Part shown: in pieces, positions 60,042-64,000 of the stretch
Numbering within the stretch: the first letter of the stretch is position 1
Layout of the letters: each line of letters starts with the position of its first letter
Assembly (NCBI RefSeq): GCF_030209835.1
Contig: NZ_JARVRF010000002.1
Coordinates: 124,001-188,000 of the forward strand
Direction: 5' to 3'
DNA length: 64,000 bases
Origin: Arthrobacter sp. efr-133-R2A-120
Lineage (GTDB): Bacteria; Actinomycetota; Actinomycetes; Actinomycetales; Micrococcaceae
The notes under the pieces: model-generated
The model's input: only the letters and a program-made list of their open reading frames with translations
Told to the model about the DNA's origin: nothing
Databases searched by the model: none
Made by a program: the position numbers and the translations under genes

Positions 60042-61694
60042 ATGAAGACACTCATCAGCAACGCCATTCTGGTGGACGGAACCGGGGCGGACCGCCGTCC
60101 CGCGGACGTCCTGCTGGACGGCGGAGTGATCGCCGTCGTCGCCGACGCCGGATCCCTCACCGCAAGCGGAACCGGCGCCGAGCGGACCATCGATGCCACG
60201 GGACTCGTCCTGAGCCCCGGATTCATCGACATGCACGCCCATTCGGACCTGCAGTTGCTGGTCAACAAGGACCACTACGCCAAGCTCAGCCAGGGCGTCA
60301 CCACCGAACTTCTGGGCCAGGACGGGCTGTCCTACGCTCCGGTGGACGATGCCACCCTGACCGGGGTCCGCGAGAAGATCGCCGGTTGGAACGACAACCC
60401 GCAGGATTTCGACTGGAATTGGCGGACGGTAGGCGAGTACCTGGAGCGCCTCGACGCGGAAGAGGACGGCGGCCGGATCGCCACCAACGCCGCCTACCTC
60501 GTGCCGCAGGGAACCGTACGGGCCCTTGTGATGGGGTTCGCCGAAGGGGACCCGACGCCGGAGCAGCAGGAGCGGATGCAGGACCTGGTCCGCACCGCCC
60601 TGGAGGAAGGCGCCGTGGGGATGTCCTCCGGGCTGACCTACACCCCCGGCATGTACGCCGGCACCGAGGAACTGGCGGGACTTTGCCGCACGGTGGGGGA
60701 GCTGGGTGGTTTCTACGCCCCGCACCACCGCTCCTACGGAAAGGGCGCGCTCGGCGCCTACGCTGAGATGATCGGACTGAGCCGGGACACCGGCTGCGCG
60801 CTGCACCTTTCCCACGCCACCATGAACTTCGCCGAAAACAAGGGCCGGGCGGACGAGCTGCTTGAGCTCATCGATGCAGCGCTCGACGACGGCGCCGACA
60901 TCACGCTCGACACCTACCCTTACCTCCCCGGCGCCACCACGCTCGCGGCCATTTTGCCTAGCTGGTCATCCTCCGGCGGTACCGAGGCCACACTCGCGCG
61001 CTTGGCCGACCCGGCCACGCTGGCGAGAATCCGCGAAAGCGTGGAGATTTACGGCTCCGACGGCTGCCACGGCGTGGTCGCCGAGTGGGACACCCTGGAG
61101 GTCAGCGGCGTCCAGAACCCGGCGCTCGCCGGACATGTGGGCAAGACCATCGCCGCAATCGCCGCCGAAATCAACGCAGAGCCGTTCGACGTGTTCGCAC
61201 AGATCCTCCAGGCGGACCGCCTGGGCACCGGGATCCTGCAGCACGTTGGCCACGAGGAAAACGTGCAGGCCATCATGGTCCACCGTACGCACACCGGCGG
61301 CAGCGACGGCCTCTTGGTCGGAGCCAAGCCGCACCCGCGTGCCTGGGGAACATTCCCCCGCTATTTGGGCCACTACAGCCGCGACTTGGGCTTGCTGACG
61401 CTGGAAGATATGGTCCACCACTTGAGCGGCCGCCCCGCCGAGCGGCTCAAGCTCGATCGCCGCGGGCTGGTCCGCGAAGGCTACGCGGCCGACGTCGTCC
61501 TCTTCGATCCGCGCACCGTCCGTGACGAAGCCACCTTTGAAAACCCGCGCAAGCCAGCCACTGGCATCCATTACGTGTTCGTCAACGGGACGGCAGCGAT
61601 CGACGGCGGGAAGCCCACCGGCGCCCGTGCCGGCCGCGCCCTGCGCCGCAGCCTCGACGGACGCACCCGAGCAGGAAGTACGGAAATCGCATGA
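60042..61694 (+). CDS. N-acyl-D-amino-acid deacylase-like amidohydrolase
   Basis: 550 residues. Amidohydrolase-fold: metal-binding HAH in DMHAHSD, LHLSHATMNF, and the catalytic Asp region GGSDGLLVGAKPHPRAWGTF. In classical D-aminoacylases a Cys ligand lies in a GNCG motif; here the segment is GQDGLSYAP, so the ligand set differs. It would free a D-configured 2-amino acid or amino-sugar acid from its N-acetyl form. Ten bases after the dehydratase; stop overlaps the aldolase start. Confidence 0.87.
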   Translation: MKTLISNAILVDGTGADRRPADVLLDGGVIAVVADAGSLTASGTGAERTIDATGLVLSPGFIDMHAHSDLQLLVNKDHYAKLSQGVTTELLGQDGLSYAPVDDATLTGVREKIAGWNDNPQDFDWNWRTVGEYLERLDAEEDGGRIATNAAYLVPQGTVRALVMGFAEGDPTPEQQERMQDLVRTALEEGAVGMSSGLTYTPGMYAGTEELAGLCRTVGELGGFYAPHHRSYGKGALGAYAEMIGLSRDTGCALHLSHATMNFAENKGRADELLELIDAALDDGADITLDTYPYLPGATTLAAILPSWSSSGGTEATLARLADPATLARIRESVEIYGSDGCHGVVAEWDTLEVSGVQNPALAGHVGKTIAAIAAEINAEPFDVFAQILQADRLGTGILQHVGHEENVQAIMVHRTHTGGSDGLLVGAKPHPRAWGTFPRYLGHYSRDLGLLTLEDMVHHLSGRPAERLKLDRRGLVREGYAADVVLFDPRTVRDEATFENPRKPATGIHYVFVNGTAAIDGGKPTGARAGRALRRSLDGRTRAGSTEIA

Positions 61695-62326
61695 CTCCTG
61701 AAGAATTCGTCGAACAGCTTGAAGCCGACCGCACCCTCGCCGTCGTCCGTGCGCCGTTTATCCCCGACGCCGCCGAGCTGTGCCGCGCACTGGCCGACGG
61801 CGGCATCCGCAGCGTCGAATTGACGTTCACCACCCCGGACGTGCTGAAGCATGTGCGTCGGGCGGCGGACACCGCCGCGCAGCACGGCGCCGCCGTCGGA
61901 ATCGGTACCGTGATGACGGCCGAGCAGGCAAGGGCAGCAATCGACGCCGGTGCCCAGTTCCTCGTGACGCCCGGCCTTCGCCCCGAGGTTGCGGCGGTGG
62001 CCGTCGCAGCCGGCGTTCCCTTCAGTTTGGGCGCCATGACACCCACCGAGGTGGCGCAGGCCCTTGACCTCGGTTCCGTCGCAGTCAAGATCTTCCCGGC
62101 CAGGCAGCTCGGCCCGGCCTACCTCAAGGATCTTCAGGGTCCCTACCCTGGCATCCGGCTTCTGCCCTCCGGCGGGATCGACGCCTCGAACGCCAAGAGC
62201 TACCTCGACGCCGGCGCCGCAGCGGTCTGCTGTGGAACCAGCGTGGTCCCTCCGTCCGCCGTGGCCGCAGGCGACTGGGCTGACATTTCGGCCAGGGCCG
62301 CCGCCTTCACCGCCACCCTCGCGTAG
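61691..62326 (+). CDS. eda: KDPG/KHG aldolase
   Basis: 211 residues, the class I aldolase of the Entner-Doudoroff pathway: KDPG to pyruvate and glyceraldehyde-3-phosphate. Schiff-base Lys in AVKIFPARQLGPAYLKDL, catalytic Glu in SVELTFTTP, phosphate-binding SGGIDASNAKSYLDAGA. GTPS-like GTVMT is seen. Coupled to the deacylase by ATGA overlap. Confidence 0.93.
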   Translation: MTPEEFVEQLEADRTLAVVRAPFIPDAAELCRALADGGIRSVELTFTTPDVLKHVRRAADTAAQHGAAVGIGTVMTAEQARAAIDAGAQFLVTPGLRPEVAAVAVAAGVPFSLGAMTPTEVAQALDLGSVAVKIFPARQLGPAYLKDLQGPYPGIRLLPSGGIDASNAKSYLDAGAAAVCCGTSVVPPSAVAAGDWADISARAAAFTATLA

Positions 62327-62348
62327 GAATCCCCAGAAAGTAACCTCC

Positions 62349-63740
62349 ATGAATGAATTCCTGAACTGGCTACGGCACGATACGGCCGGCCTGCTTCTCC
62401 TGGCAGGTGCCGGCATTGCCCTCCTGTTGTTTCTGATCATCAAAGTCAAGGTAGAACCGTTCATTGCCTTGGTGGGTACCAGCGTGCTCGTCGCGCTGGC
62501 GGGCGGCGTGAGCATCGATGCCCTTGTAGGCTCGCCCATCAAGAGCGGGGACGCCCTTATCGAGAAGGGCTTCGCCGGGATCCTCGGACACATCACCCTG
62601 ATCATCGGCCTGGGCACCGTCCTGGGCGCCATCCTGGAACGATCCGGCGGCGCGGAGGTCCTGCTGGGCAGGCTCGTGAAGATCTTCGGCGAAAAGGGAA
62701 CGCCGCTGGCCATGGGCGTCACCGGGTTTGTCCTCGGCATTCCGGTCTTCTTCGACATCGGCATTTTCGTGCTCGCACCCCTCGTCTACGTGGCGGCGGT
62801 GCGCGGCGGGAAATCCCTCATTTTGTACGCCTTGCCGCTCCTCGCCGGCCTCTCCGTGACCCACGCCTTCCTGCCGCCGCACCCAGGTCCCGTAGCCGCG
62901 GCCGGACTGTTCCACGTTGAACTGGGCTGGATCATCATCATGGGCCTCGCCTGCGGCATCCCTGCCTGGTTCGCTTCCGGCATTCTCTGGGGCCAGTGGA
63001 TCGGCAAGCGAGTGCAAGTTGCCGTTCCGGAGGACCGCGTGATCCCGGAGGCGGAGGAAGCCGTGGGCCACGAGCCGCCCATGAGCGTCGTTGCCCTTGC
63101 CATCGGCCTGCCGATGCTCCTGATCCTTGGCGCCACTTTCGGCAACGTCTTCCTCCCCGCGGGCGGATTCCGGGATGCGCTCGTGTTCTTCGGCAACCCG
63201 GCCATTGCGCTCACGGTCGCCGTCGCACTGTCGATGTGGCTCCTGGGCACGCGTCGAGGCATGAGCGCCAAGGACCTCTCCGAACTGAGCTCGGCCTCGC
63301 TGAAGCCGGTCGGCATGATCCTGCTTGTTGTTGGAGCCGGTGCATTCTTCGGCGCAGTGCTCTCGGCAACCGGGGTGGGCAACGCCGTGGCGGACACCTT
63401 GGCCAAGGCCGGGCTTCCTGTCATTGTGTCCGCTTACGTGATCGCCTGCGGCATGCGCCTCGCCCAGGGCTCGGCCACGGTCGCGATCGTGACCACCGGC
63501 GGCATCCTGGCCCCGGCGCTCACGGCCGGACACTATTCGCAGCCGCAATTGGCCCTGATCGTCATGGCCATCTCTTCCGGCTCCATCATCGCCAGCCACG
63601 TCAACGACGGCGGATTCTGGATCATCTCCAAGTACTTCAACATGTCAGTCAAGGACACCCTGAAGACGTGGACGGTGCTGGAGACCGTGCTCTCGGTAGT
63701 GGGCTTCGGTATGGCGGCCCTGCTGTACCAGTTCGTCTAG
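62349..63740 (+). CDS. GntP-family gluconate/sugar-acid:H+ symporter
   Basis: 463 residues from ATG 62349 with about 12 hydrophobic segments. Conserved family segments include PVFFDIGIFVLAPLVYVAAV, HAFLPPHPGPVAAAGLFHVE and SHVNDGGFWIISKYFNMSV. GntP carriers import gluconate and related sugar acids, so this gene favours an acid substrate for the operon, such as N-acetyl-D-glucosaminate. Last gene; a strong terminator follows. Confidence 0.92.
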   Translation: MNEFLNWLRHDTAGLLLLAGAGIALLLFLIIKVKVEPFIALVGTSVLVALAGGVSIDALVGSPIKSGDALIEKGFAGILGHITLIIGLGTVLGAILERSGGAEVLLGRLVKIFGEKGTPLAMGVTGFVLGIPVFFDIGIFVLAPLVYVAAVRGGKSLILYALPLLAGLSVTHAFLPPHPGPVAAAGLFHVELGWIIIMGLACGIPAWFASGILWGQWIGKRVQVAVPEDRVIPEAEEAVGHEPPMSVVALAIGLPMLLILGATFGNVFLPAGGFRDALVFFGNPAIALTVAVALSMWLLGTRRGMSAKDLSELSSASLKPVGMILLVVGAGAFFGAVLSATGVGNAVADTLAKAGLPVIVSAYVIACGMRLAQGSATVAIVTTGGILAPALTAGHYSQPQLALIVMAISSGSIIASHVNDGGFWIISKYFNMSVKDTLKTWTVLETVLSVVGFGMAALLYQFV

Positions 63741-63748
63741 GAGCTGAG

Positions 63749-63810
63749 CGACACGGAAAATCCCTGGCGCCTCCGGAATTCCGTGGGCGCCAGGGATTTT
63801 GCGTGTCGCG
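63749..63810. terminator. Long terminator hairpin after the gntP-like gene
   Basis: Inner arms of 15 bases AAAATCCCTGGCGCC (63758-63772) and GGCGCCAGGGATTTT (63787-63801), with outer 7-bp arms GCGACAC (63749-63755) and GTGTCGC (63804-63810). The T-run is built into the stem, as in bidirectional terminators. Starts 8 bases after the stop codon. Confidence 0.85.
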
Positions 63811-63825
63811 AGGCTTAAACAAAGA

Positions 63826-63864
63826 GCTCCGGAGTGCGTTATTGGGGGATACGCACTCCGGAGC
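63826..63864 (-). terminator. Intrinsic terminator of a minus-strand gene at the right edge
   Basis: Perfect 14-bp arms GCTCCGGAGTGCGT (63826-63839) and ACGCACTCCGGAGC (63851-63864). Read on the minus strand the hairpin is followed by TCTTTGTTT, the expected U-tract. It supports a gene ending just to the right. Confidence 0.8.
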
Positions 63865-63901
63865 GGACTTTCGAGCAGGTTCTTGGCGTTCCTGCTGACA
63901 A

Positions 63902-64000
63902 TTAGCTTACGTGCCACGACAGCGCTCCGCTACCAATCTGAATAACTACTTTCACTTTACTTTTTCCAGCCCCGAATTTAGGGCCGGACCCGGCATTTGA
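63902..64000 (-). CDS. C-terminal end of an unidentified minus-strand protein (partial)
   Basis: A minus-strand frame is open from the window edge to TAA at 63902-63904 and encodes 32 residues, including KVKVVIQIGSGALSWHVS at the end. The alternating hydrophobic pattern is beta-strand-like. A strong minus-strand terminator follows 38 bases later, which supports this frame. Too short to name. Confidence 0.5.
   Translation of the reverse strand, partial: SNAGSGPKFGAGKSKVKVVIQIGSGALSWHVS

Noticed and set aside
57431-60268. A 945-residue minus-strand protein containing the sugar kinase
   Set aside because: Only the C-terminal 343 residues are kinase-like; the upstream part is antisense to the dehydratase gene, and a good start with GGGAG exists at 58462.
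63880-64000. tRNA or small structured RNA at the right edge
   Set aside because: No tRNA-like cloverleaf could be drawn; a minus-strand coding end plus terminator explains the region better.

Overview
The window is high-GC chromosomal DNA from an actinobacterium, most likely an Arthrobacter-type member of the Micrococcaceae. The reasons are frequent GTG and TTG starts, the rpsF-ssb-rpsR-rplI operon followed by dnaB, PucR, IclR and TetR regulators, CsoR/CopZ/CopA, and several families of short GC-rich palindromes at gene ends. The assignment is inference; no rRNA or tRNA gene was found to anchor it. No phage, IS, integrase or CRISPR was recognised.

Layout. 0-3.3 kb: an FtsX-type ABC permease (cut by the left edge) divergent from a NarL-type two-component system, with a palindrome between them. 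3.4-5.4 kb: a lipoprotein penicillin-binding protein. 5.4-10 kb: class III aminotransferase and methylmalonate/malonate-semialdehyde dehydrogenase, divergent from a PucR regulator, probably for beta-amino acid catabolism. 10.1-15.3 kb: FAD monooxygenase plus TetR with an operator, ABC-F ATPase, a decayed DeoR regulator remnant and an MFS carrier. 15.5-19.5 kb: MacAB-like export operon. 19.5-27.9 kb: two divergent PAP2 genes (one fused to a diacylglycerol kinase domain), an ABC exporter with its two-component system, an M18 aminopeptidase and a DUF1345 membrane protein. 28.0-35.3 kb: ribosomal/replication block with a likely S6:S18 mRNA leader, and a 460-bp cluster of DnaA-box-like sites upstream of dnaB. 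35.3-45.1 kb: mixed housekeeping and membrane genes, including an E. coli-type ilvD, a double hotdog thioesterase, DoxX and MATE and DMT transporters. 45.2-48.5 kb: the copper operon csoR-copZ-copA with two CsoR operators.

The most interesting region is 48.7-63.7 kb. It has an amino-sugar-type ABC importer, a GH20 beta-N-acetylhexosaminidase and an IclR regulator, followed by a divergent pair of operons. One carries a KDG-type sugar kinase, IclR and RidA. The other carries a D-serine-dehydratase-like PLP enzyme, a D-aminoacylase-like deacylase, a KDPG aldolase and a GntP-type sugar-acid permease. Read together these could import chitin-derived oligosaccharides and degrade N-acetyl-D-glucosaminate through D-glucosaminate, KDG and KDPG to pyruvate and glyceraldehyde-3-phosphate. 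This is inference from gene content; a D-amino-acid pathway is the main alternative.

A second theme is repeats. At least seven intergenic palindromic or tandem repeat elements lie at gene ends, and one repeat sequence is also present in frame inside the His-rich linker of copA.
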